Program-made: the position numbers and the translations under genes
In this document: one piece after another, positions 25,137 through 32,990 of the stretch
How the letters are laid out: each line of letters begins with the position of its first letter
Position numbering within the stretch: position 1 is the first letter of the stretch
The notes under the pieces: generated by a model
What the model saw: only the letters and a program-made list of their open reading frames with translations
The model's database searches: none
What the model was told of the DNA's origin: nothing
Assembly (NCBI GenBank): GCA_964506325.1
Contig: CAZDLO010000034.1
Span: 1-34,381 of the forward strand
Reading direction: 5' to 3'
Length of the DNA: 34,381 nt
DNA from: CAINVV01 sp964506325
Lineage (GTDB): Bacteria > Bacteroidota > Bacteroidia > Bacteroidales > Prolixibacteraceae

Positions 25137-27581
25137 TCAATCATTTTTTCTTGATAATGCGTTTTTTATCTTTTTCCAAATGGATGGTTTTTCCTCCTCA
25201 GGTTTTTCCGGAGAAATCTCCCCGCCTTTGCGATTTTTTCCCTTTGCCTTTTCTATGCTTTTTCCTTTAAGTTCCTCATTCTTCTTTTTGTCACTTTTGA
25301 AAATATCCCAGAATCCGGGCTTTGCATATTTAAGCTCTTCTGCAAAATGAGGCGTTTCCAAAAGTGCCAGATTTTCAGGTGTTGGTGCTGTGAAGGATAT
25401 TTCTGCATTGGAAGCAAAAGCAGGATCGTTGTAATAGCTTCTGAAAAAGCCTCCCACAATAGGCAAAGCCATATAGGCTCCCTGTCCATGCGCCAGAGAC
25501 TTGAAATGTACCTGTGGATCTTCAGCCCCGACCCAGCAACCTGTGACCAACGTCGGTGTGTAGCCCATAAACCAGCCATCCGCATAATTTTGAGTCGTTC
25601 CTGTTTTTCCGGCAAAGGAGCCCGGAATATGGTATCTTGTCCTGATGGCGGAACCGGTGCCCTCCCTGACCACTGCTTCGAGGTAGTGGTTCATTATTCG
25701 CGCATTTTCAGTGCCCAGTACCTGCTCCCCGACAAAATCAGCTGAGTATTTTTTCAATACTTTTCCTTTGTTGTCTTCGATCCTGATCAGGTAGTTGGTT
25801 TCAACGGTTTGACCTTCACTGGCAAAGCAGCAATAAGCTTTTACCATTTCAATGAGCGGAATGTCCGCTGCACCGAGTGCAATGGAAGGAAACCTTGGGA
25901 TGTCAGCTCTGATACCCATTTTTTTGGCAAGGTCTGTTGTTTCGATAATGCCTGTTTCCATCAGCACCTGGACTGCTACGGTATTCACAGACTTGCAAAG
26001 GGCACCTTCAAGGGAGTAATATCCTCCGTATTCGTTGTCGGCATTGCCCGGTGCCCAGTCCTGGTAATCATTGTATGTAATTTGCTGGTTGGCATAATAT
26101 TTATCCGGAGGTAGTCCGTTTTCAAGAGCGGCAGCATAGATAAATGGTTTGAAGGCTGACCCAACCTGTCTGGCTGAAAGGACATGGTCATACTGGAAGA
26201 ACCGGAAGTCATTTCCTCCAATCCATGCCTTTACCTGGCCATTCCGCGGATCCATGGCAATAAAACCGCAATGAAGTAATTTAAGTGACGCCCGGACAGA
26301 ATCCATTGGGCTAATTCTTACTGCCTGGTCCCCATCCCACCCAAATTGTTTGATATTGGCAGGTGTTTTAAAAACCTGGGCAATTTCTTTGTCGCTCTTG
26401 CCGGCTTCGATGAGTCTCTTGTAACGTACTGATCTTTTCATCCCCCGGTTCACAATTTCATTGTTTTTGCCCCAGGGAGACAATCCTTTCCATTCCTTAT
26501 CAAAAGTGGATTGAAGCTCTTTCATCTGTTGCTTCATCGCATTTTCAGCATACTTCTGCATCCTGAAATCTATGGTGGTGAAGATTTTTAATCCATCGGT
26601 ATACAGGTTGTAGGGAGTGCCATCCTCCTTGATGTTGTCGGCGCACCATTTTTCCAGCTGAAGGCGGATCATCTCGCGGAAATAGGGCGCTGGTCCGGTA
26701 TTGTATGTCAGGAAATTGTATTTGAGACCCAACGGAGTTTTGCAGTACTTGTCTGCTTCAACTGCTGTGAGGTGATTGTATTTCTGCATCTGACGGATGA
26801 CCGTATTTCTTCGCTGGATTGATTTTTCAGGATAGAGCCTTGGGTTGTAGGCGTTATTGGCCTTTAAAAGGCCAACCAGTGTAGCGGCTTGCGGAACAGT
26901 CAATCTTAAGGGGATTGTACTAAAATATCGCTCGGAAGCAGTACCTATGCCAAAAGTGTTCTCCCCGAAGGGAACGGTATTGAGGTACAGAGTAAGAATC
27001 TCATTTTTCCCATACAACTTTTCCAGGCGATAAGCGATAATTGATTCCCTTATTTTGCTGACTGGCAGTGTGAGCGGTCCCCAGTTTTCCCGGCCAAAAA
27101 TATTTTTTGCTATCTGCTGGGATAGGGTAGAACCTCCGCCTGAACTAGGGTTGGCCAAAAAAATTGTTTTAACAAACACCCTCAATACCGCCCATTCATC
27201 GATACCCCGGTGCTCGTAAAACCTTGCGTCTTCTGTCGATACAAGGGCATTGATTACATTGGGAGAAATATTTTTGAAGGTTACACTGCTTCTGTTTTCG
27301 ACATAGTACCTTCCCAGTACTTTGCCATCCTGCGACATAACTTCAGATGCCACAGGTTCTTTGATTTTTATAAGTGTTTCAGCATCAGGAAGTTCACCGA
27401 ATGTGCCGATATAGACAAGTACAAAGAGGAAAGAGAGTAAAAAGAATCCGAAAAGGAAGATTTTTAACACCCAGAGTAAAACGAATTTCCAGGTTGATTG
27501 GTTTCCTTTGCGCCGAAAAGCATCCCAGAAAGATTTTTTCTTCTTTGGGGCACCAGGTTTTTTTGATTTTGCTACCGACAT
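25137..27581 (-). CDS. Class A penicillin-binding protein 1A (bifunctional transglycosylase/transpeptidase)
   Basis: An 814-residue peptidoglycan synthase. After a basic cytoplasmic tail, residues about 32-58 form the membrane anchor. The GT51 transglycosylase domain has STEDARFYEHRG (catalytic E117) and GGSTLSQQIAKN (149-160). The transpeptidase domain has S475xxK478 (GSAFKPF), SVN at 531-533 and KTGT at 659-662. A lysine/glutamate-rich C-terminal tail (from about 755) is low in complexity and probably disordered. A -7 box lies 32 bp upstream. Likely first gene of a short transcript with the methyltransferase. Confidence 0.95.
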   Translation of the reverse strand: MSVAKSKKPGAPKKKKSFWDAFRRKGNQSTWKFVLLWVLKIFLFGFFLLSFLFVLVYIGTFGELPDAETLIKIKEPVASEVMSQDGKVLGRYYVENRSSVTFKNISPNVINALVSTEDARFYEHRGIDEWAVLRVFVKTIFLANPSSGGGSTLSQQIAKNIFGRENWGPLTLPVSKIRESIIAYRLEKLYGKNEILTLYLNTVPFGENTFGIGTASERYFSTIPLRLTVPQAATLVGLLKANNAYNPRLYPEKSIQRRNTVIRQMQKYNHLTAVEADKYCKTPLGLKYNFLTYNTGPAPYFREMIRLQLEKWCADNIKEDGTPYNLYTDGLKIFTTIDFRMQKYAENAMKQQMKELQSTFDKEWKGLSPWGKNNEIVNRGMKRSVRYKRLIEAGKSDKEIAQVFKTPANIKQFGWDGDQAVRISPMDSVRASLKLLHCGFIAMDPRNGQVKAWIGGNDFRFFQYDHVLSARQVGSAFKPFIYAAALENGLPPDKYYANQQITYNDYQDWAPGNADNEYGGYYSLEGALCKSVNTVAVQVLMETGIIETTDLAKKMGIRADIPRFPSIALGAADIPLIEMVKAYCCFASEGQTVETNYLIRIEDNKGKVLKKYSADFVGEQVLGTENARIMNHYLEAVVREGTGSAIRTRYHIPGSFAGKTGTTQNYADGWFMGYTPTLVTGCWVGAEDPQVHFKSLAHGQGAYMALPIVGGFFRSYYNDPAFASNAEISFTAPTPENLALLETPHFAEELKYAKPGFWDIFKSDKKKNEELKGKSIEKAKGKNRKGGEISPEKPEEEKPSIWKKIKNALSRKND

Positions 27582-27612
27582 CCGGAATTTTTCAATATAT
27601 TAACGACTGACA

Positions 27613-27620
27613 CAAAATTA
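27613..27620 (-). promoter_or_regulatory. -7 box (TAATTTTG) before the PBP1A gene
   Basis: Exact TAnnTTTG on the minus strand, 32 bp before the ATG at 27581, in the 139-bp divergent region shared with the epimerase gene. Confidence 0.42.
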
Positions 27621-27720
27621 CGGTAAAAAATGAATTAGCCATGTGTTGGATATAACCTTTCAGGATAAAAGTATTTCCTTGAAATTATCCTTATGGCCTT
27701 TATAAACAAACATTTTTCGA

Positions 27721-28590
27721 ATGAAAATTATACTTACAGGGGGAACCGGTTTTCTTGGAAGGCATCTGGATGGGTTTCTTTCATCCCAGGGCCATGAAAT
27801 AGTTATAATCCGAAGAACTGATCTCAGTGAAGGGCCTGGGAGAATTTCAAAGTTAATTAAATCTGCCGATGTAGTAATCAACCTGGCAGGTTCACCAGTT
27901 ATAAAAAGATGGACGGAAACCAATAAAAGGGAGATTCTCCACAGCCGTTTGAATACTACAAGCGTGCTTGTTGATGCAGTCGCTTTGTTGCCATCATCAG
28001 AACGCCCTTCAGTATTTATATCAGCCTCTGCTATAGGTATTTATGACTCTATTCAAATTCATGGCGAAGAATCCGGATATTTCGACAATAATTTTCTGTC
28101 TGACGTTGTAAGAAAATGGGAGAAGTGCCTTGAACCACTCTCCGGATTTGATATGAGGGTCTGTATAATCCGCATCGGAATGGCATTGGGTCATGATGGT
28201 GGAATTATGCACAAACTGATTCCTTTGTTCAGGGCCGGCCTGGGAGGTAAGATCGGATCTGGCAAACAAGGCTTTTCCTTTATTCATTACCTTGATTTTT
28301 GCCGGGCCGTAAGTTTCATGATTGATAACAGCCAGTGCAAAGGAATATTTAATCTTACAGCTCCGGAATTTACAACCAATGCATTTTTTACCAGGGTATT
28401 AGCCATGGAATGTCATCGGCCCGCCATTTTCAGGGTACCGGAAGCAGCTTTGAAATTGATGTATGGTGAAGCAGCTGTAGCATTACTGGGAGGTCAATTT
28501 ATTTATCCTCAGCGACTCCTGGATTTGGGCTTTGAGTTCAGGTACCCCGGAATTGTTGCTGCCGTTAAAGCAGTACTGGAGAAAAGATGA
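27721..28590 (+). CDS. TIGR01777-type NAD(P)-dependent epimerase/SDR protein
   Basis: A 289-residue atypical short-chain dehydrogenase, the SDR39U1/YfcH type. The N-terminal nucleotide-binding motif is GGTGFLG (7-13), followed by VVINLAGSPV and ISASAIGIYD. The C-terminal region from about 240 (FRVPEAALKLMYGEAA and RLLDLGFEFRYP) matches the DUF1731 tail of this family. The substrate is unknown; plant and cyanobacterial relatives affect cell division or plastid function. Divergent from PBP1A, and its stop is 5 bp from that of convergent ychF. Confidence 0.9.
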   Translation: MKIILTGGTGFLGRHLDGFLSSQGHEIVIIRRTDLSEGPGRISKLIKSADVVINLAGSPVIKRWTETNKREILHSRLNTTSVLVDAVALLPSSERPSVFISASAIGIYDSIQIHGEESGYFDNNFLSDVVRKWEKCLEPLSGFDMRVCIIRIGMALGHDGGIMHKLIPLFRAGLGGKIGSGKQGFSFIHYLDFCRAVSFMIDNSQCKGIFNLTAPEFTTNAFFTRVLAMECHRPAIFRVPEAALKLMYGEAAVALLGGQFIYPQRLLDLGFEFRYPGIVAAVKAVLEKR

Positions 28591-28595
28591 CGGGA

Positions 28596-29696
28596 TCAGA
28601 CGTTGAACCGGAAATGCATGATATCGCCATCCTGCACGATATATTCTTTTCCTTCGACGGCAATTTTGCCAGCTTCACGACATGCCGATTCTGATCCAAG
28701 AGTCACATAATCGTTGTATTTTATCACTTCAGCCCGGATGAAACCCTTCTCGAAATCGCTGTGGATAATCCCGGCTGCTTTCGGCGCCCTGATTCCTTTT
28801 ACGAAGGTCCATGCCCGGCTTTCATCTGCCCCGGTTGTGAAATAGGTCTGCAGATTTAGCAGTTTATAGGCAGAATGTATCAGTTTGTTTACTCCTGGTT
28901 CATCCAGTCCCAGATCTTCCAGGAACATCTGTTTCTCTTCGTAGCTTTCCAGTTCGGCAATGTCAGCTTCCGTAGCAGCTGCAATGATAAGGATTTCAGC
29001 CTTTTCGTCTTTGACATTTTCCCTGAGTGCATCTGTAAAGCTGTTGCCTTTTACCGCTGATGCCTCATCAACGTTACACACATAGACAACAGGTTTGCGC
29101 GTAAGCAGGAAGAAATCATGAATATGTTCCTCCTCATCTTCTGTTAAAATTAGGGTTCGGGCCGATTGACCGGTAATAAGTACTTCTCTTAACCGTTCAG
29201 CTATGGAGACTGTCTTCTGAGCAATCCTGTCTCCACCAACTTTCGCCTGTTTCTGAAGTTTGGCAATGCGGTTTTCAACTGTTTCAAGATCTTTAAGTTG
29301 AAGCTCTATGTCTATTACCTCTTTGTCACGAACCGGATTAATAGAACCGTCGACGTGGATGATATTGTCATTATGGAAACATCTGATCACGTGAATTATT
29401 GCATCTACCTCCCGGATGTTGGCCAGAAACTGGTTACCGAGACCCTCGCCTTTGCTGGCACCTTTTACCAGTCCGGCAATATCAACTATTTCTATGGTAG
29501 TAGGTATTATTTTTTTGGGATTGTCAATCTCGGCAAGACGGATTAATCTTTTATCCGGGACAGTTATTACACCGAGGTTGGGTTCTATTGTGCAAAAGGG
29601 AAAATTTGCTGACTGTGCTTTCGCATTGGAAAGACAATTAAAAAGGGTTGACTTACCAACATTGGGTAGTCCTACTATTCCGCATCTTAGGGCCAT
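28596..29696 (-). CDS. ychF: Ribosome-associated ATPase YchF/Obg-like
   Basis: A 366-residue TRAFAC-class P-loop protein. The Walker A is GLPNVGKST (9-17), the G3 region is VDIAGLVKGAS, and the nucleotide-specificity motif is NVDEA rather than NKxD, the substitution that makes YchF prefer ATP. A coiled-coil region (about 130-160) and a C-terminal TGS domain (from about 280) complete the family layout. YchF binds ribosomes and responds to oxidative stress in studied bacteria. Its own -7 box lies 28 bp upstream. Confidence 0.96.
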   Translation of the reverse strand: MALRCGIVGLPNVGKSTLFNCLSNAKAQSANFPFCTIEPNLGVITVPDKRLIRLAEIDNPKKIIPTTIEIVDIAGLVKGASKGEGLGNQFLANIREVDAIIHVIRCFHNDNIIHVDGSINPVRDKEVIDIELQLKDLETVENRIAKLQKQAKVGGDRIAQKTVSIAERLREVLITGQSARTLILTEDEEEHIHDFFLLTRKPVVYVCNVDEASAVKGNSFTDALRENVKDEKAEILIIAAATEADIAELESYEEKQMFLEDLGLDEPGVNKLIHSAYKLLNLQTYFTTGADESRAWTFVKGIRAPKAAGIIHSDFEKGFIRAEVIKYNDYVTLGSESACREAGKIAVEGKEYIVQDGDIMHFRFNV

Positions 29697-29724
29697 CTCT
29701 ATACTTTACTTACAATAATTTCGG

Positions 29725-29732
29725 CAAAGGTA
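29725..29732 (-). promoter_or_regulatory. -7 box (TACCTTTG) before ychF
   Basis: Exact TAnnTTTG on the minus strand, 28 bp upstream of the ychF ATG. The same octamer occurs on the opposite strand at 29754-29761, facing the sigma-factor gene, making a compact divergent arrangement. Confidence 0.45.
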
Positions 29733-29753
29733 CAATTTTAAACCTTGAGTCGT

Positions 29754-29761
29754 TACCTTTG
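29754..29761 (+). promoter_or_regulatory. -7 box (TACCTTTG) upstream of the sigma-factor gene
   Basis: Exact TAnnTTTG on the plus strand, 167 bp before the preferred start of the ECF sigma gene, which would give a long leader. No -33 match. A self-recognised ECF promoter could also exist and would look different. Confidence 0.3.
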
Positions 29762-29928
29762 TCAAAATGGATTGTAGAAAGACTATTTTGCTTGACTGTT
29801 GCCGGTGGTTGTGATTTGGTCTATTCTGGCTTGCCTGCATACTGAAAGTCAGGCACATGGGAGAAGGGGTATACTGCAAAACAGCAATGCAGCGAAATGT
29901 CTTTCAAAACATAGAGTTAAGAGGAAGG

Positions 29929-30474
29929 ATGACAGATAAAGACAAGAATTTAATTTCGGACCTCAAAAGTGAGGAAAAGAAAGAAAAGGCTTTTCAATTG
30001 CTGGTAAATGCTTACCAGCAACGTCTTTATTGGCATATCCGTAAAATTGTGGTAAGCCATGATGATACCGATGACCTGCTGCAGAACGTTTTTATCAAGG
30101 TGTGGAATAATGTCAGCAGTTTCCGTGAGGATTCCAGTCTATTTACCTGGCTGTTCAGGATTGCAACCAACGAATCCCTGAGTTTTCTTCAGCAAAAAAA
30201 GCGAAGGAATGTAACTTCCATTGATAGTGTACCAGATTATCTTGTGGAGAGATTTGAAAATGATGGCCATTTTGAAGGAGAAGACTTACAGAAGAAATTG
30301 CAGCTTGCTGTGTTGAGGCTCCCGGATAAGCAACGGCTTGTTTTCAATATGAAATATTACGATGAAATGAAGTATGAAGAAATGGCAGCAATTCTAAATA
30401 CATCTGTTGGTGCGCTAAAGGCTTCCTATCACCATGCAGTCAAAAAAATAGCAGCACAATTTGGCGAGGAATAA
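29929..30474 (+). CDS. ECF-type RNA polymerase sigma factor
   Basis: A 181-residue sigma-70-family factor from the ATG at 29929. An extension to 29857 is possible, but it lacks family similarity and the inner ATG follows a purine-rich GAGGAAGG. Region 2 covers about 22-90 (DDTDDLLQNVFIKVW, then FTWLFRIATNESLSFL). Region 4 covers about 122-175 (LPDKQRLVFNMKYYDEMKYE and the helix-turn-helix EEMAAILNTSVGALKASYHH). It directs RNA polymerase to a specific promoter set. The next two genes are probably its membrane partner and a periplasmic sensor-like protein. Confidence 0.92.
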   Translation: MTDKDKNLISDLKSEEKKEKAFQLLVNAYQQRLYWHIRKIVVSHDDTDDLLQNVFIKVWNNVSSFREDSSLFTWLFRIATNESLSFLQQKKRRNVTSIDSVPDYLVERFENDGHFEGEDLQKKLQLAVLRLPDKQRLVFNMKYYDEMKYEEMAAILNTSVGALKASYHHAVKKIAAQFGEE

Positions 30475-30531
30475 TATCATCAGGTATTAAACCTTTTGTC
30501 ATTTTATTTGTCTTAGTTATGTGTAAATGAT

Positions 30532-30996
30532 ATGAAAAAGAAAAGCGAAGAAATAGAAGGGATTCCCGGTTTTCCAAAAATTGAATCGGGTTATCGTGTT
30601 CCGGATGGATATTTTGAGTCATTTGGAGAACGGCTTAAGCTAAGGATGGATGCTGACCGGCCAGTATCCTCAGGAAGAAACGGTATTGTGTTCTACCTGA
30701 AACCTCTACTTGGCTTGGCTGCCGGTTTGGCTATAATCCTTACTGTGTACCTCTACTCAGCTGATCAACAACCTGAGGTTTCCTTTGTAAATTTACAGCA
30801 AGACAGTGCATTGATTGTTGGGGATAGGTCTGAGACCTATTCCGCCACGCTCACATCTCAGATTTCGGAAGTTAGTTTTTTCTCTGCCATCGCAGAAATG
30901 GATGAATTTGATGCTTCCAAAATGCCCAAAGAGGAATTGGCCGATTACCTGGCTTCAAATTGTTCCGATTTAGAAATTCTTTATGCCAATAAATAA
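30532..30996 (+). CDS. Single-pass membrane protein, probable anti-sigma factor
   Basis: A 154-residue protein with a cytoplasmic N-terminus of about 52 residues, one membrane helix (about 53-75, LKPLLGLAAGLAIILTVYLY) and an acidic C-terminal domain of about 78 residues. The N-terminal YRVPDGYFESFGERL motif recurs in Bacteroidota proteins encoded after ECF sigma genes. No zinc-binding HxxxCxxC anti-sigma motif is present. Calling it an anti-sigma factor is inference from topology and its position 57 bp after the sigma gene. The following gene starts 1 bp after its stop. Confidence 0.72.
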   Translation: MKKKSEEIEGIPGFPKIESGYRVPDGYFESFGERLKLRMDADRPVSSGRNGIVFYLKPLLGLAAGLAIILTVYLYSADQQPEVSFVNLQQDSALIVGDRSETYSATLTSQISEVSFFSAIAEMDEFDASKMPKEELADYLASNCSDLEILYANK

Positions 30997-30997
30997 C

Positions 30998-31450
30998 ATG
31001 AGAACGATTTTAATTAGCCTGTTGATCCTTTTTTGCTTTGTTCGGCTAAGTGCTCAGAAAAAAGTGGATCCCAAAATGATTGAAGTAATCAAAAGTAAAA
31101 AGGTTGCTTTTATTACGGAGAATGTAGGACTTACACCCCAGGAAGGCGAAAAATTCTGGCCCGTGTACAACCAATTGGAGAAAGAGCGCTATGCCCTGAT
31201 GGACCGCAGACGAGAATTGGAAGATAAGGATGATGACACATCGGTCAAGAATGAAGATTATTTTCGCAGACTTGCAGGCGAAATAGTGGCTATTCCGATG
31301 AAAGAGAGTAAATTGATAGAAACCTATAATACAAAATTCTTAACAATGCTATCCGCTGAAAAGGTTGTTAAACTTTACCGGGCAGAACGAAAATTCAGGT
31401 CATACCTGATGCATGAAATGCGGAAGAAAGATGAAGACAAAGCCAAATAG
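30998..31450 (+). CDS. Small periplasmic protein, sensor-of-ECF-sigma/Spy-like
   Basis: A 150-residue exported protein with a signal peptide at about 1-20 (ending RLSAQ). The start is the ATG at 30998; an upstream ATG at 30983 overlapping the preceding gene would place charged/polar residues before the signal. The mature part is highly charged and helical and contains VGLTPQEGEKFWPVYNQLEK, a pattern I associate with Bacteroidota proteins named sensor of ECF-type sigma factor and, more distantly, with Spy/CpxP LTxxQ repeats. A chaperone-like or metal/stress-sensing role is plausible. It ends the sigma trio at a strong terminator. Confidence 0.75.
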   Translation: MRTILISLLILFCFVRLSAQKKVDPKMIEVIKSKKVAFITENVGLTPQEGEKFWPVYNQLEKERYALMDRRRELEDKDDDTSVKNEDYFRRLAGEIVAIPMKESKLIETYNTKFLTMLSAEKVVKLYRAERKFRSYLMHEMRKKDEDKAK

Positions 31451-31464
31451 TATCGAATTTGGGT

Positions 31465-31505
31465 AAAAAAAGAGGGATGCAAATTGTTTGCATCCCTCTT
31501 TTTTT
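31465..31505. terminator. Bidirectional intrinsic terminator between the sigma trio and hisS
   Basis: A perfect 19-bp stem with a 3-nt loop (TTG). The outer pairs are an A-run on the left and a T-run on the right, so RNA from either strand ends in a U-tract. The core is GAGGGATGCAAA/TTTGCATCCCTC. It lies 14 bp after the plus-strand gene and 17 bp after the hisS stop on the minus strand. Confidence 0.92.
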
Positions 31506-31522
31506 CCGGTTTCTTCATAAAG

Positions 31523-32890
31523 TTACTGTTTAAGAAAATATTCAGTAAGTTCGGCTGTTTTTACAATAGTTTGCAGACCGGTTTCCATGTTTTTGACGGT
31601 GACACAACCATCTTCAATTTCAGAATCACCCGCCAGGATAACATATTGAACCGACTTCCTGTTGGCGTAATTCATCTGTTTTTTCATTTTATCATAAGAA
31701 GGGAAAATTTCACTGGCTATACCTGCTTTCCGAAGATTTTCAAGTAGCGGAAGGCAGTATAACTCTTCTTTCGTACCAAAATTGACAAATAAAACCCTGG
31801 TGGAGATGGTCTGGTCTTTTGGAAAAAGATCAAGTTGTTCCATTACATCATAGATACGATCAGCTCCAAATGAGACCCCAACTCCAGAGATATCAGGCAA
31901 GCCAAAAATCCCGGTTAGGTCATCATATCTGCCTCCACCGGTAATAGACCCAATCTGAACATCATTGGCCTTTACTTCAAGAATTGCTCCAGTATAATAA
32001 TTCAGACCCCTGGCCAGGGTCAGGTCCAGTTCTACCCTGGAAGAAACATTTCCGGATTTTAGGTAGGTGAAGATACTCTTCAGCTCTTCTATGCCTCTAA
32101 TGCCGGTTTGGGATTCATTAATTACCATCTGAATCCGGTTCAGTTTCTCTTCATTGGTGCCGGTCAGCAGAAGTATTGGTTGAAGTTTTTGTATAGCTTC
32201 ATCCGAAACTCCTTTTTCACGAAGTTCTTCATTGACCTTTTCCAGCCCTATCTTATCCAGCTTATCGATGGCTATTGTGATGTCAATGATCCTTTCTGCC
32301 TCCCCAATGGTCTCGGCAATACCTGCCAATATCTTTCTGTTGTTTATTTTTATGGTAACATTTATGCCGAGTAATGTGAAAATTTTGTCGACAATCTGGA
32401 TCAGCTCATATTCATTTAGTAGTGAGTCAGACCCGATAATATCCACATCACACTGAAAAAATTCCCGGTATCTGCCTTTTTGAGGCCGGTCGGCCCGCCA
32501 GACCGGTTGTATTTGAAAGCGACGGAATGGAAAATTTATCTCACTTTGGTATTGAACCACATACCTGGCAAATGGAACAGTTAGATCATACCTCAGGCCC
32601 TTTTCTGCAATCTGGAAGGTTGTCTTATTGCTGTTTCTGGTCACCAGGTCTTCTTCCCTGGCCTTCGCCAGGAAATCTCCGGAATTGAGGATTTTGAACA
32701 ACAGCTTATCTCCCTCTTCACCGTATTTCCCTGTCAGGGTTGATAGATTCTCCATTGCAGGAGTTTCAATTTGTTGGAAACCGTAAAGCCTGAATATACT
32801 TTTGATGGTATCAAAAATGTAGTTTCTTCGAGACATTTCCAGGGGGGAAAAGTCCCGGGTTCCTTTAGGTATGGAGGGTTTCTGAGCCAT
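31523..32890 (-). CDS. hisS: Histidyl-tRNA synthetase
   Basis: A 455-residue class II synthetase that charges tRNA-His. Motif 1 is around PKGTRDFSPLEMSRR; motif 2 includes FQIQPVWRADRPQKGRY and FFQCDVDIIG (about 125-153). The histidine-specific segments are LARGLNYYTG (292-301) and GGGRYDDL (318-325). Motif 3 is GVSFGADRI (338-346). A C-terminal anticodon-binding domain follows from about 360. The length is normal for the family. Monocistronic, with its own -7 box. Confidence 0.97.
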   Translation of the reverse strand: MAQKPSIPKGTRDFSPLEMSRRNYIFDTIKSIFRLYGFQQIETPAMENLSTLTGKYGEEGDKLLFKILNSGDFLAKAREEDLVTRNSNKTTFQIAEKGLRYDLTVPFARYVVQYQSEINFPFRRFQIQPVWRADRPQKGRYREFFQCDVDIIGSDSLLNEYELIQIVDKIFTLLGINVTIKINNRKILAGIAETIGEAERIIDITIAIDKLDKIGLEKVNEELREKGVSDEAIQKLQPILLLTGTNEEKLNRIQMVINESQTGIRGIEELKSIFTYLKSGNVSSRVELDLTLARGLNYYTGAILEVKANDVQIGSITGGGRYDDLTGIFGLPDISGVGVSFGADRIYDVMEQLDLFPKDQTISTRVLFVNFGTKEELYCLPLLENLRKAGIASEIFPSYDKMKKQMNYANRKSVQYVILAGDSEIEDGCVTVKNMETGLQTIVKTAELTEYFLKQ

Positions 32891-32913
32891 GATGCTGTTC
32901 TTTGTAAGACCCG

Positions 32914-32921
32914 CAAATTTA
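32914..32921 (-). promoter_or_regulatory. -7 box (TAAATTTG) before hisS
   Basis: Exact TAnnTTTG on the minus strand, 24 bp before the hisS ATG and just past the terminator of the upstream receptor gene. Confidence 0.45.
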
Positions 32922-32939
32922 ATGATTATATCCTAAAAA

Positions 32940-32967
32940 AAGGAGGGTACCAACAGGTACCCTCCTT
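32940..32967 (-). terminator. Intrinsic terminator of the TonB-dependent receptor gene
   Basis: A 12-bp perfect stem (AAGGAGGGTACC/GGTACCCTCCTT) with an AACA-type 4-nt loop. On the minus strand it is followed by a run of T. It lies 23 bp after the receptor stop codon. Confidence 0.88.
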
Positions 32968-32990
32968 AGACATTTCATGAACCTGTCAGA

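Noticed and set aside
29857..29928. N-terminal extension of the ECF sigma factor
   Set aside because: The 24 added residues lie outside the sigma-70 region 2 fold, and the inner ATG has a purine-rich upstream sequence.
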